64,000 bases of DNA from Candidatus Opimibacter iunctus (GTDB lineage Bacteria > Bacteroidota > Bacteroidia > Chitinophagales > Saprospiraceae): the NCBI GenBank assembly GCA_016716665.1, contig JADJVH010000013.1:62001-126000 (forward strand), written 5' to 3'. The position numbers were made by a program, and so were the translations under genes. Below, piece after piece: positions 1-7,871 of the stretch (within the stretch, counting starts at the first letter, position 1; each line of letters opens with the position of its first letter). The notes under the pieces were generated by a model. It was not told the DNA's origin. It saw only the letters and a program-made list of their open reading frames with translations, and ran no database searches.

Positions 1-2
1 AC

Positions 3-161
3 TATGGCATAGAGTGGGGCAGACAAAACTTCCACAACGGCCTCGTATTCCTCGGCTTCCTCTCCTACGAGCAGTGCCTCACGAGGACAGACCTCAATCA
101 CGCAACCATGACCAAGGAAATCCTTTCCTCCATCCGAAATGAAATCTTATCAGCAGATTGA
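3..161 (+). CDS. 3' end of an unidentified gene (partial)
   Basis: An open frame enters from the left edge and ends at TGA 159-161, giving 52 residues. The translation is rich in aromatic and charged residues (GIEWGRQNFHNG near the start) and ends with a helical-looking tail, so it reads like a genuine C-terminus and not random frame. I do not recognise the family. It points toward fumC, which is on the opposite strand, with a heptamer repeat tract between them. The start lies outside the window. Confidence 0.5.
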   Translation, partial: YGIEWGRQNFHNGLVFLGFLSYEQCLTRTDLNHATMTKEILSSIRNEILSAD

Positions 162-196
162 TGCCACATCCCCCTCAAAACCCACTCACCCTCAAC

Positions 197-510
197 TGGT
201 AGCTGGTGGCTGATAGCTGATAGCAAATTCTTAATCACGCCCACTCTCACTCCCACACTACCGGTAGCTGGTAGCTGGTAGCTGACGGCTGTCAGCTCAA
301 ACCAAATCCCTATCCCCCACATACTCAGATCTCACACAACTGGTAGCTGGTAGCTGGTAGCTAGTAGCTGGTAGCTGACGGCTGATAGCTGACGGCTTTT
401 AGTCAAATCCCTAACACACTCACACTCTAACACACACCACTGGTAGCTGGTAGCTGGCGGCTGATAGCTGACAGCTGATGGCTGATAGCTGATAGCTGAC
501 GGCCGATAGC
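197..510. repeat. Four degenerate heptamer arrays (TGRYRGC)n
   Basis: Arrays at 197-224, 262-296, 341-396 and 441-510 are built from 7-base units such as TGGTAGC, TGATAGC, TGACGGC and TGGCGGC. Nearly all differences between units are transitions, so the purine/pyrimidine pattern TGRYRGC is kept. Stretches with C-rich words such as CACTCTCAC separate them. The last unit ends at 510 and the fumC stop codon (TCA on this strand) starts at 511. The array at 262-296 is followed by the same terminal bases, TCAAACC. The region from 162 to 510 holds nothing else I can identify; short frames through it are repeat translations. Confidence 0.85.
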
Positions 511-1893
511 TCAAACCATATCTTCCGCCCTGACCCACTTATCAAACTGGTCAGCAGTCAGATACCCAAGTGCAATTGCCGCTTCCTTCAGCGTCGTATT
601 CTCCTTATGCGCTTTCTTGGCGATTTCAGCAGACTTGTCATAACCGATATGCGTATTGAGTGCAGTCACCAGCATCAGCGAATTGTCAAGATGCATCTTG
701 ATCCGTGCATGATTAGGCTCGATACCGTCAACACAATGTTCTACAAAGCTGTGACATGAATCAGCAATCAACCTGGCAGATGTCAGGAAGTTAAAGATGA
801 TCACCGGCTTGAATACATTGAGTTCAAAGTGTCCTTGCATAGCACCTACATTGATGGCCACATCATTACCGATTACCTGGGCCATACACATAGTCATAGC
901 CTCAGATTGCGTTGGATTGACTTTGCCTGGCATGATCGATGAGCCGGGTTCATTGGAAGGGATGTTGATCTCTCCTATGCCACTTCGAGGTCCTGATGCA
1001 AGCAAGCGGATGTCATTGGCTATTTTATTGAGCGAAACCGCTACTGTTTTCAATGCACCATGCGCCTCCACGATGGCATCGTGGGCGGCCAGGGATTCAA
1101 ATTTATTTTTTGCAGTGACAAACGGATAGCCGGTCAGTTCTCCGATTTTCTTAGCTACTTTCTTATCGTACCCTTTTGGTGCATTGAGGCCTGTGCCTAC
1201 CGCGGTGCCACCAAGGGCAAGTTCGGTGAGATGGGGCAGGGTATTCTTGATTGCTTTTATACCATGTTCAACTTGTGACGCATAGCCACTGAATTCCTGG
1301 CCTAGTGTCAAAGGCGTTGCATCCATCAGGTGTGTACGGCCTATCTTGACAATAGCCTTGAATTCCTTTGCCTTTGCATCAAGCGATGCATGCAGGAGTG
1401 TCAACGCAGGAATGGTATGCTCTACGAGATAGCTGAAGGCAGCAATGCTCATCGCGGTCGGAAAGGTATCATTGGAGGATTGCGACTTATTCACATCATC
1501 ATTGGGATGCAGATATTTCTTAGCATCATCCAGTTTGCCTCCCTTGATGACATGGCCACGATTGGCGATCACTTCATTGAGGTTCATATTGGATTGTGTA
1601 CCTGACCCCGTTTGCCATACGACCAGCGGGAAATGATCATCGAGTTGACCTTTGGAGATTTCATCACACACTTTGCCGATCAGTTTGGCTTTGGGTTGAG
1701 GCAATACCCCGAGATCCATATTGACCAGTGCGGCAGCCTTTTTAAGGACCGCAAATGCCCTGATGATTTCGATAGGCATACGGTGGCCACCGATTTTAAA
1801 GTTGTCTTTGCTTCGTTGTGTTTGTGCGCCCCAATATACATCAGCAGGTACCTGTACAGGTCCCATACTGTCTTTTTCTATTCTGTATTCCAT
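511..1893 (-). CDS. fumC: Class II fumarate hydratase
   Basis: This 460-residue protein interconverts fumarate and L-malate in the TCA cycle, in the cytoplasm. It has the fumarase/aspartase superfamily signature GSSIMPGKVNPTQSEA, the upstream GSGTQSNMNLNEV segment and the GRTHLMDATPLTLGQE helix that shapes the active site. The length suits the homotetrameric class II enzyme. The start MEYRIEKDSMG is typical. The C-terminus stops at ...RAEDMV, a few residues before the usual end in my recollection of the family, and the stop codon lies at the edge of a heptamer array, so the repeat probably supplies it. A well-formed promoter lies just upstream. Confidence 0.97.
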   Translation of the reverse strand: MEYRIEKDSMGPVQVPADVYWGAQTQRSKDNFKIGGHRMPIEIIRAFAVLKKAAALVNMDLGVLPQPKAKLIGKVCDEISKGQLDDHFPLVVWQTGSGTQSNMNLNEVIANRGHVIKGGKLDDAKKYLHPNDDVNKSQSSNDTFPTAMSIAAFSYLVEHTIPALTLLHASLDAKAKEFKAIVKIGRTHLMDATPLTLGQEFSGYASQVEHGIKAIKNTLPHLTELALGGTAVGTGLNAPKGYDKKVAKKIGELTGYPFVTAKNKFESLAAHDAIVEAHGALKTVAVSLNKIANDIRLLASGPRSGIGEINIPSNEPGSSIMPGKVNPTQSEAMTMCMAQVIGNDVAINVGAMQGHFELNVFKPVIIFNFLTSARLIADSCHSFVEHCVDGIEPNHARIKMHLDNSLMLVTALNTHIGYDKSAEIAKKAHKENTTLKEAAIALGYLTADQFDKWVRAEDMV

Positions 1894-1911
1894 AGTCTTT
1901 GCATTGAACGG

Positions 1912-1941
1912 CTAAGATAACCATGCGGGTATGGAAGTCAA
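1912..1941 (-). promoter_or_regulatory. Bacteroidota-type promoter of fumC
   Basis: On the minus strand TTG (1939-1941) is followed after exactly 19 bases by TATCTTAG (1912-1919), close to the Bacteroidota -33/-7 consensus TTG-N19-TAnnTTTG. The ATG at 1893 lies about 19 bases beyond the -7 element, which predicts a very short leader. Confidence 0.55.
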
Positions 1942-2035
1942 TGCACAATGACTTAAATCATGCGCAAATTGCCCAAGATCATTGATCTGCCCGGATGAGG
2001 AAACCCTAACGCCGAGGCATCAAGAATGGCTGTAA

Positions 2036-3367
2036 CTATTTCACACGGGTATGGACACGGGATAGCACATGTTCGCCCACCCTGGTCCCTTGCACTGCAC
2101 CATTTTCTATCGCGGGCATCGTATGTATACCACCATAAAAACGGCTGATAGACGCCTCAGCAGCGGCTTCTTTAAAGGAGTTAAACGACCTCACCGGAAG
2201 CTCATACTGGAGCTCACTGCTATCAGCAAAGGCAAAATTTTCACCAAACATACTGGTCATGATGACAGCGGATGCTGCGGTGATGACACTATGTGCACTG
2301 GTATACTCTGGAAATGGTGGTGTCTGCAGGGATGGTTCCCACCTCGGGTCAATAAACCTGTTGATGTACGTTTCAGGGCGAACCATATTGGTACGGTATT
2401 TTTCATCCCAGCAACTGATGAAGCCATCAAACAGACCGATAGCAACCATCGCATACGCCTCTGCAGTGCCTACCATATCCAGTCCGGCTTTACGCGTAGC
2501 CAGGCCTACAATCCCCATCCAATGCCCGCCTGGAGTGATTTTCTTGGTGGCCATCATCAGGTGGCCCTGTTGGTGCATGACATAAGGATTGCAATCCCAG
2601 AAATTGGCAATGGCGAGTTTTTCCTCTTTATTGGAATCCATCACCGTATATACTGCTTTTGCCTCCTTGTAGTATTGGGAATTAGTATCTGTGCTAAATG
2701 CAGTAGGAAATTCAGGAGCAAATTGATTGGCACTATCCAGGGTCATAGAACGTATTTCACGCCAGTGAGGCTCTACGGCTTCAATGTATGCAGGAGGAGT
2801 GGGCTGCCACCTGTTAGGATCCTTGTTTACCGTGTATTTGGGAAAGCTGCGCGTCTGCGCATAATTGTCTTTCTTAGACCAGGCCAGGATATGATCAGCG
2901 ACTTGCTTTCCATACGCAGTAGAGGCTTCAAATACATCATCAGGTAATCCTTTTGCCTTTAGGTCAGCATACATGGCATTGGTATAGTCTTCCATCTCAG
3001 ACTCCGAAAAGATCAACGCTTTGGCAACGGTCACATAAGCGTGCAATCCGGCAAGATTGACATCCACTTTGGGATCAGCAGGTGGGGCAGGAACCTCTGT
3101 CAGATCACGCACTTGTCCAGCCAGGCTTTTATATTCAGGATGGCCTTGCCGTAAGGTCTCATAGAGGGCTATATTGGTGTATGCATAGATACGTCCGGCA
3201 ACGACCGGGGAGAAAATATCATGGACGATGATTTCAGTGGTTTTGTCAATGGAATGATGGATCAACGAAGTATTTGCACATACCGTAGGATCGTATTTCG
3301 ATTGCTTACACGCAGGGATATATAGCAGGGAAACTAGAATCAAGGGGAGGATAATCCTGATTTTCAT
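2036..3367 (-). CDS. Vanadium-dependent haloperoxidase / PAP2-family lipoprotein
   Basis: This 443-residue protein belongs to the vanadium haloperoxidase branch of the PAP2 phosphatase superfamily. The vanadate/phosphate-binding motifs are visible near the C-terminus: FPEYTSAHS and SRFYGGIHT. A lipoprotein signal peptide (MKIRIILPLILVSLLYIPAC) predicts export and lipid anchoring. I chose the ATG at 3367 over an in-frame one 24 bases upstream because it starts directly at that signal peptide. Members oxidise halides with peroxide or act as acid phosphatases, and sequence alone does not separate these. It stands alone and has its own promoter. Confidence 0.85.
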   Translation of the reverse strand: MKIRIILPLILVSLLYIPACKQSKYDPTVCANTSLIHHSIDKTTEIIVHDIFSPVVAGRIYAYTNIALYETLRQGHPEYKSLAGQVRDLTEVPAPPADPKVDVNLAGLHAYVTVAKALIFSESEMEDYTNAMYADLKAKGLPDDVFEASTAYGKQVADHILAWSKKDNYAQTRSFPKYTVNKDPNRWQPTPPAYIEAVEPHWREIRSMTLDSANQFAPEFPTAFSTDTNSQYYKEAKAVYTVMDSNKEEKLAIANFWDCNPYVMHQQGHLMMATKKITPGGHWMGIVGLATRKAGLDMVGTAEAYAMVAIGLFDGFISCWDEKYRTNMVRPETYINRFIDPRWEPSLQTPPFPEYTSAHSVITAASAVIMTSMFGENFAFADSSELQYELPVRSFNSFKEAAAEASISRFYGGIHTMPAIENGAVQGTRVGEHVLSRVHTRVK

Positions 3368-3388
3368 AGAGGAATTGTTTAATTGCCG

Positions 3389-3417
3389 CAAAGGTATTGA
3401 AAAAGGAGGGTTTACAA
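3389..3417 (-). promoter_or_regulatory. Promoter of the haloperoxidase gene
   Basis: On the minus strand TTG (3415-3417) lies 18 bases before TACCTTTG (3389-3396), an exact match to TAnnTTTG. The predicted transcript start is about 15-20 bases before the ATG at 3367. Confidence 0.6.
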
Positions 3418-3711
3418 TTCCTGCCTGATGATCATCAGCTTTTCTAAGTGAATTTTAATATCCGGATTGAAAAAACGGAGGTCGAAAGGATTTCCTGGGG
3501 TTTGAACGGCTATTCAATTCGCGAATAAAAACTTTTTATTAGGGCTTATGGACAGCAAAGTATGATCCACTATATATTATTAAAATATTTAATATGTTTT
3601 AGAGCTAATTTTTCATCGGCCACCTATGGAGAAAGTATGATTACATTGGAGTTGCCAATCACCTGATACGGATCACCGGCATGGATGCTCCGTTGATCAA
3701 ACAGCAAAGAG
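3418..3711. other. Divergent intergenic region, AT-rich, no gene seen
   Basis: This spacer lies between the divergent haloperoxidase and oxidoreductase genes. It is AT-rich and contains the small palindrome ATTCGCGAAT (3517-3526) and an AT-only stretch near 3570-3600. I find no convincing promoter for the downstream oxidoreductase; TATGTTTTAG near 3594 is the nearest match. Confidence 0.5.
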
Positions 3712-4734
3712 ATGCTAGCCCATGTTTTAGTTCGTAACAGCACGCCATCCGACTCCTTTGAATTGAAGGAATGCCCCATCCCAGAGGTAGGACCAGGCCA
3801 GGTGCGAATCAAAGTCACTGCTTTTGGACTCAATTTTGCCGATATCATGGCTCGCCAGGGCTTGTATAGAGAATGCCCTCCACTGCCGTGTATTATCGGG
3901 TACGATGTGGAAGGCTTCATTGACCAGGTCGCACCAGATGTTACGGGATTCAAGCCAGAGGACAGGGTTTTTGCACTGACCCGTTTTGGTGGTTACGCCC
4001 AGTACGCCATTACACAGGCTCAGGCAGTAAGCCACTTACCTACAGAGGCACCTGTCGGAATCGGATGCGCTCTGGCAACCCAATGTGTGACCGCATATCA
4101 TGCAGCAATCCTTTCTCAGACGTTATTGCCCGGCGAGAAGGTATTGATCCAGGCAGCAGCAGGAGGATTGGGCACAGCCCTTATACAAATTGCACTCTGG
4201 AAAGGATGCACAGTCATTGGTGTTGTAGGTGGAAAGGAGAAAGCCGATTACATCAGGAAGCTCGGCGTCCAACACGTTGTAGATCATCATACGATTTCCT
4301 GGGTCGATTATGTCAATCAACATCTCGGAGGCAGGGTAGATGTGATCTTCGACAATGTAGGTGGCTCTTCCATTAAGAAAGGTAAAGCAGTTTTATCTGC
4401 TGGAGGAAGGATCGTCACCCTTGGAGCAGCAGCACTCTCCGGAAAGAAAGGCAAGCTAAATCTGATAAAACTTGGATTAGGCTTCGGCTTCTTTTCCCCG
4501 ATCTCTTTTCTCGGTAAGTCCCAAAGCCTCATCGGTGTCAATATGCTCAAGATCGCTGATTACAGACCTGATATGATCAATGTTTCCTTCAAGGGCGTTG
4601 CCCAACTCTATAAAGATGGAATCCTCAATCCACACATCGGCAAAGTATTCTCACAGGATGAATTGGCTGAAGCCCAGGCGCACATGGAAGACCGCAAAGC
4701 CATCGGCAAAGTAGTCGTGACCTGGAATGAATAG
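3712..4734 (+). CDS. NADPH:quinone oxidoreductase-like zinc-free MDR protein
   Basis: This 340-residue protein belongs to the medium-chain dehydrogenase/reductase superfamily. Residues 1-120 form the GroES-like domain (GFNFADIMARQGLY-type segment) and residues 140-290 the NAD(P)-binding Rossmann domain with AAAGGLGTALIQIA. The structural zinc cysteines of alcohol dehydrogenases are absent, which places it with quinone oxidoreductases and the VAT-1/synaptic vesicle branch. The substrate is unknown. It converges on the truncated S9 peptidase gene, with only about 93 bases between the two stop codons. Confidence 0.85.
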   Translation: MLAHVLVRNSTPSDSFELKECPIPEVGPGQVRIKVTAFGLNFADIMARQGLYRECPPLPCIIGYDVEGFIDQVAPDVTGFKPEDRVFALTRFGGYAQYAITQAQAVSHLPTEAPVGIGCALATQCVTAYHAAILSQTLLPGEKVLIQAAAGGLGTALIQIALWKGCTVIGVVGGKEKADYIRKLGVQHVVDHHTISWVDYVNQHLGGRVDVIFDNVGGSSIKKGKAVLSAGGRIVTLGAAALSGKKGKLNLIKLGLGFGFFSPISFLGKSQSLIGVNMLKIADYRPDMINVSFKGVAQLYKDGILNPHIGKVFSQDELAEAQAHMEDRKAIGKVVVTWNE

Positions 4735-4786
4735 TAGCTTATTCCATAAGGTACTATCCCTTAAATCCACACACCTGCACTCATCT

Positions 4787-4830
4787 CACACCTCTTACTG
4801 TCTCACTGTCTTACCCTCTTACACAGATTA
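4787..4830. repeat. Octamer tandem tract (CTCACTGT-type), copy 1
   Basis: The tract consists of 8-base words CTCACTGT, CTTACCCT and CTTACACA, ending ACACAGATTA. The final TTA is the stop codon of the S9 peptidase on the minus strand. Copies at 9990-10033 and 19571-19604 share the same word order. Confidence 0.8.
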
Positions 4831-7404
4831 ATACTTCTTGTCCAGCCTCCTCAAAGCGAGGTAAAATTCAATGCCTTGCTCAAAGGGCACAGCCCCATCA
4901 TGATCATTGTGCAATAGGAGCAGCGGTGTTTCTATCTTATCGATTTTGAAGAGCGGCGAGTTGGTGATATACAGGTTAGGATCCTGCCATAATGTTTTCC
5001 CCAACCTGCTCTGCTCATTTTCATACTGAAACATCCGCGCCCTGCCTGATTCCAATCGTATGCCCCCATATGCACTGGTCATATTGACCACCGCTGCACC
5101 GGATTCAGCACATTTAAACATATTGGTCCTGGTGAGGATGTAGGCGATCTGGTAGCCTCCCCAGGAATGTCCCTGCAAAGCGAGGTTTTCTGAATCTGCA
5201 ATCCTGTCCTTGACAAGGCTTGACACTCCCGACATGACGGCCTGGTAGGCACTCTCTCCCGGCATACCGGTCTTGTAATCAACATCCGGATTGAAGATGA
5301 CATATCCTCGACTTGCATAGAACGCATAGTTGATTGTCGAGCGGTGCGGTGCAGGTGTTGGATGTACATGCAACTCATCAGAGGATCGCTCATAGAAATT
5401 GACAATGGTAGGATATGATCTCAGCGTATCATAGCCTGCAGGTAGTACCAACAGCCCGGTCCTCATCGTGCTGTCCCAATCCATCCATCTGTATAATCTG
5501 ATACTCCCCCATAAGTAATCCTTTTGTTGGGGATTGGCATCAGATATCTTCTCACTGGTTTTAAATCGGTCTGCAGTCAGCTGGAGATCAGGGAAAGTGG
5601 AAAAATTTTCCTTAGTGTATAAATATTTTTCGGCAAGCCTGGCCTTCGTCACCTGCCTGCTAAAGGCAAAAGGAGAAAGCACAGCCGTATCCATCGAGAA
5701 ACTTGCAGGGTTAAACCAACTATACCCTGTTGACTTATCTGTGTCATCCTTGACAGCGATGAGCCATGGTGTAGCAGGTGAAAGAAATCTTACTTCAGGA
5801 TCTGTCTTGATATAACGGAATACTTTTTTTTGTTCTCTGCCTTTCGTCAAGGCTACAGGAGTTTTCCCGCCTTCGCCAGTCCATGCCCACATATCAAAGC
5901 GGTCATAGAGGATCAGTGACTGGTCATCTTTGACCCAGCCTGCAGAGCCATATCCACCAGGATAAGATGGTACATCGTTTTCCTCATCATAGAATGGAGT
6001 AAGCCCTCCCTTATTCATCAAAGCAAATGAGCCGCCAGCCATTGGAAAGCTCCACCACGTACTGTCAGCATCACTATACCCATAGGCATATTTTCCGCCT
6101 GGAGACAAATAAGGAGTAGTGATGATCCCTTTCTTTATGGGAATGACTGCTCCGGTCAGTAAGTCCACTTTCGCCAGATCTTTACGTATTTCTCCTTTCC
6201 AGGTTGCTTCTTTTTCATACGGCTTTTCAGTGTAGACCAATACATATCTGCCATTCCGGTCTGGGGTATAGACAGCCGACTCCCAGGCAGGAGAACATAC
6301 AGGTACATGCTGCTTAGTCTGCGTGTCGTAGATATAAGCGTATGAACGTTTTTCTTCATTTTCCCTGTTCGTATTTTGCACAGTGTAGAGTTCAGGATCC
6401 TCAGTAGACCATATTTCCACATCTACGATTTCATCAGGCAACAGCGTAGTATCTTTTACCAAAGGCATTGCGGCACGGCCATAGAAAAGGTATTTTCCAT
6501 CTTCACTCCAGCGTGGCTCGGCATGCTGACTGACCAATGGTAGTGTACTTTTATTTCTTGCAGCTATTAACTGAGCACTATCGGAGCGGAAATCGTAATA
6601 AAATAATTGCCATGGTTGTACCTGAGCCTTGGTAGTATCCAGGTTACCCAGGAAAGCAAGCTGGTTGCCATCAGCAGCAAGCGAAAGTTTTGCATATTCT
6701 CCTTTCTGCCTCTTGATGTATTTCCATTCGTGATTTGACCAGTAGACCACTCCTGCGGTTTCAGTAGAGTCGGATGATGCAGTGACGGCAAGCAGCATGG
6801 ATGCTTTTTCAGCCCAGGCATATTCTTTCACATTGAGCAGGGTATCCTCGAGACCCGTAGAAAGTTGCCTGACGATCAGGTTGATGATATCTTTCTTTGA
6901 TTTCTTTTTCTCTTTCGTGGTATCGCCGGGCATTGGCTGGGCCTTGATACTATATGCGATCCAATCTCCCTTTTTTGCAGGCGCCTTGTATTCCTTTACA
7001 TCAGGTATCCTGACCCTCATGCTGCCGTCGCCTGTAGTGATAAACAGGGTATCTCCGGGCCATTCCTTTTTATCAACTTTTTTCCTTTCAAGGTTTCTCA
7101 GGCTATCCCTATATGGGGTGATGAGCCCGTAGATAAACTTTCCATTGTAATCAATGTTTGATTTGCTGACCCTTGGAATCTGGACAGTGCTGGCGGTGAG
7201 CGTATTGTAAATCTTCAGGTTCGGATCGCCCTCTCCGGGAACTAACCTGTAGGTCGCAAAGCTCCCGTCTGCAGAAAGCTGCTGGTCCTGGATTTTCTTC
7301 CAGATCAGGAAGTCTCTGTGATCCAGTGCTTTGAGTGTTGGATCCTGAGCGATCAGGGCGGAGGAGCAGAGGAGAATAGTGAAAAAGAAAAAGGTGTGTT
7401 TCAT
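4828..7404 (-). CDS. S9-family prolyl oligopeptidase, C-terminally truncated
   Basis: This 858-residue exported peptidase starts with a signal peptide (MKHTFFFFTILLCSSALIAQ). A long beta-propeller region is followed by an alpha/beta hydrolase domain with the nucleophile motif GHSWGG (Ser747) and the acid motif HNDHDGAVP (Asp836). Family members continue for roughly 60 residues with a segment of type NYNGExHNL carrying the catalytic histidine. Here the protein ends at ...LRRLDKKY, and the TAA lies at the edge of a short tandem repeat. No continuation is visible in any frame of the remaining 93 bases before the neighbouring gene. I therefore infer loss of peptidase activity, although the reading frame is otherwise intact. 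Confidence 0.9.
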   Translation of the reverse strand: MKHTFFFFTILLCSSALIAQDPTLKALDHRDFLIWKKIQDQQLSADGSFATYRLVPGEGDPNLKIYNTLTASTVQIPRVSKSNIDYNGKFIYGLITPYRDSLRNLERKKVDKKEWPGDTLFITTGDGSMRVRIPDVKEYKAPAKKGDWIAYSIKAQPMPGDTTKEKKKSKKDIINLIVRQLSTGLEDTLLNVKEYAWAEKASMLLAVTASSDSTETAGVVYWSNHEWKYIKRQKGEYAKLSLAADGNQLAFLGNLDTTKAQVQPWQLFYYDFRSDSAQLIAARNKSTLPLVSQHAEPRWSEDGKYLFYGRAAMPLVKDTTLLPDEIVDVEIWSTEDPELYTVQNTNRENEEKRSYAYIYDTQTKQHVPVCSPAWESAVYTPDRNGRYVLVYTEKPYEKEATWKGEIRKDLAKVDLLTGAVIPIKKGIITTPYLSPGGKYAYGYSDADSTWWSFPMAGGSFALMNKGGLTPFYDEENDVPSYPGGYGSAGWVKDDQSLILYDRFDMWAWTGEGGKTPVALTKGREQKKVFRYIKTDPEVRFLSPATPWLIAVKDDTDKSTGYSWFNPASFSMDTAVLSPFAFSRQVTKARLAEKYLYTKENFSTFPDLQLTADRFKTSEKISDANPQQKDYLWGSIRLYRWMDWDSTMRTGLLVLPAGYDTLRSYPTIVNFYERSSDELHVHPTPAPHRSTINYAFYASRGYVIFNPDVDYKTGMPGESAYQAVMSGVSSLVKDRIADSENLALQGHSWGGYQIAYILTRTNMFKCAESGAAVVNMTSAYGGIRLESGRARMFQYENEQSRLGKTLWQDPNLYITNSPLFKIDKIETPLLLLHNDHDGAVPFEQGIEFYLALRRLDKKY

Positions 7405-7487
7405 GCGCTGTATGGTAAAAGGGAGATATTCAGAGTGAATGGATTTTTAATGAACTTTACGCCACAAATTAAAAAAGAATTGCTCCT

Positions 7488-7871
7488 ATGTTACGAATCG
7501 CGATGATTGCCCATGACGGAAAGAAAGCAGACCTGGTCTCTTTCCTCCTGCACAACAAGGAGCTCTTCAGGACTGCTCAGCTTGTAGCCACAGCCACAAC
7601 CGGATCTTTTCTTGAAAAAGCAGGTTTTCAGGTCACAAAGGTGCTCTCCGGCCCGAAAGGAGGGGATGCCCAGATAGGTGCCAAGCTTGCAAATGGAGAA
7701 ATAGATTTTGTCTTCTTCTTCCGGGATCCGCTCGGCAAGCATCCTCATGAACCTGATGTGCAGATGCTGATGAGGCTTTGCGATGTGCATAATATTCCAT
7801 TGGCCACTAATCCTGCCTCTGCCGAATACCTCCTGAAAGGAATGATAGCCGACGAGCATACGGATATATGA
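7488..7871 (+). CDS. mgsA: Methylglyoxal synthase
   Basis: This 127-residue cytoplasmic enzyme converts dihydroxyacetone phosphate to methylglyoxal plus phosphate, a bypass of lower glycolysis under phosphate limitation. The MGS-like fold motifs are clear: ATATTGSFLE near residue 35, SGPKGGDAQIGAKL at about 55-68 (phosphate binding) and FRDPLGKHPHEPDV at about 78-92 with the catalytic Asp and His region. The length is slightly below that of the E. coli enzyme. Its stop overlaps the uvrC start by 4 bases (ATGA), so the two are probably translationally coupled. Confidence 0.93.
   Translation: MLRIAMIAHDGKKADLVSFLLHNKELFRTAQLVATATTGSFLEKAGFQVTKVLSGPKGGDAQIGAKLANGEIDFVFFFRDPLGKHPHEPDVQMLMRLCDVHNIPLATNPASAEYLLKGMIADEHTDI

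Noticed and set aside
197..510. CRISPR-like array
   Set aside because: The units are 7 bases and contiguous, without unique spacers of constant length, and no cas gene is present.
2069..2947. 292-codon frame on the plus strand
   Set aside because: It lies antisense within the haloperoxidase gene, whose motifs and signal peptide are clear. The frame has no recognisable domain.
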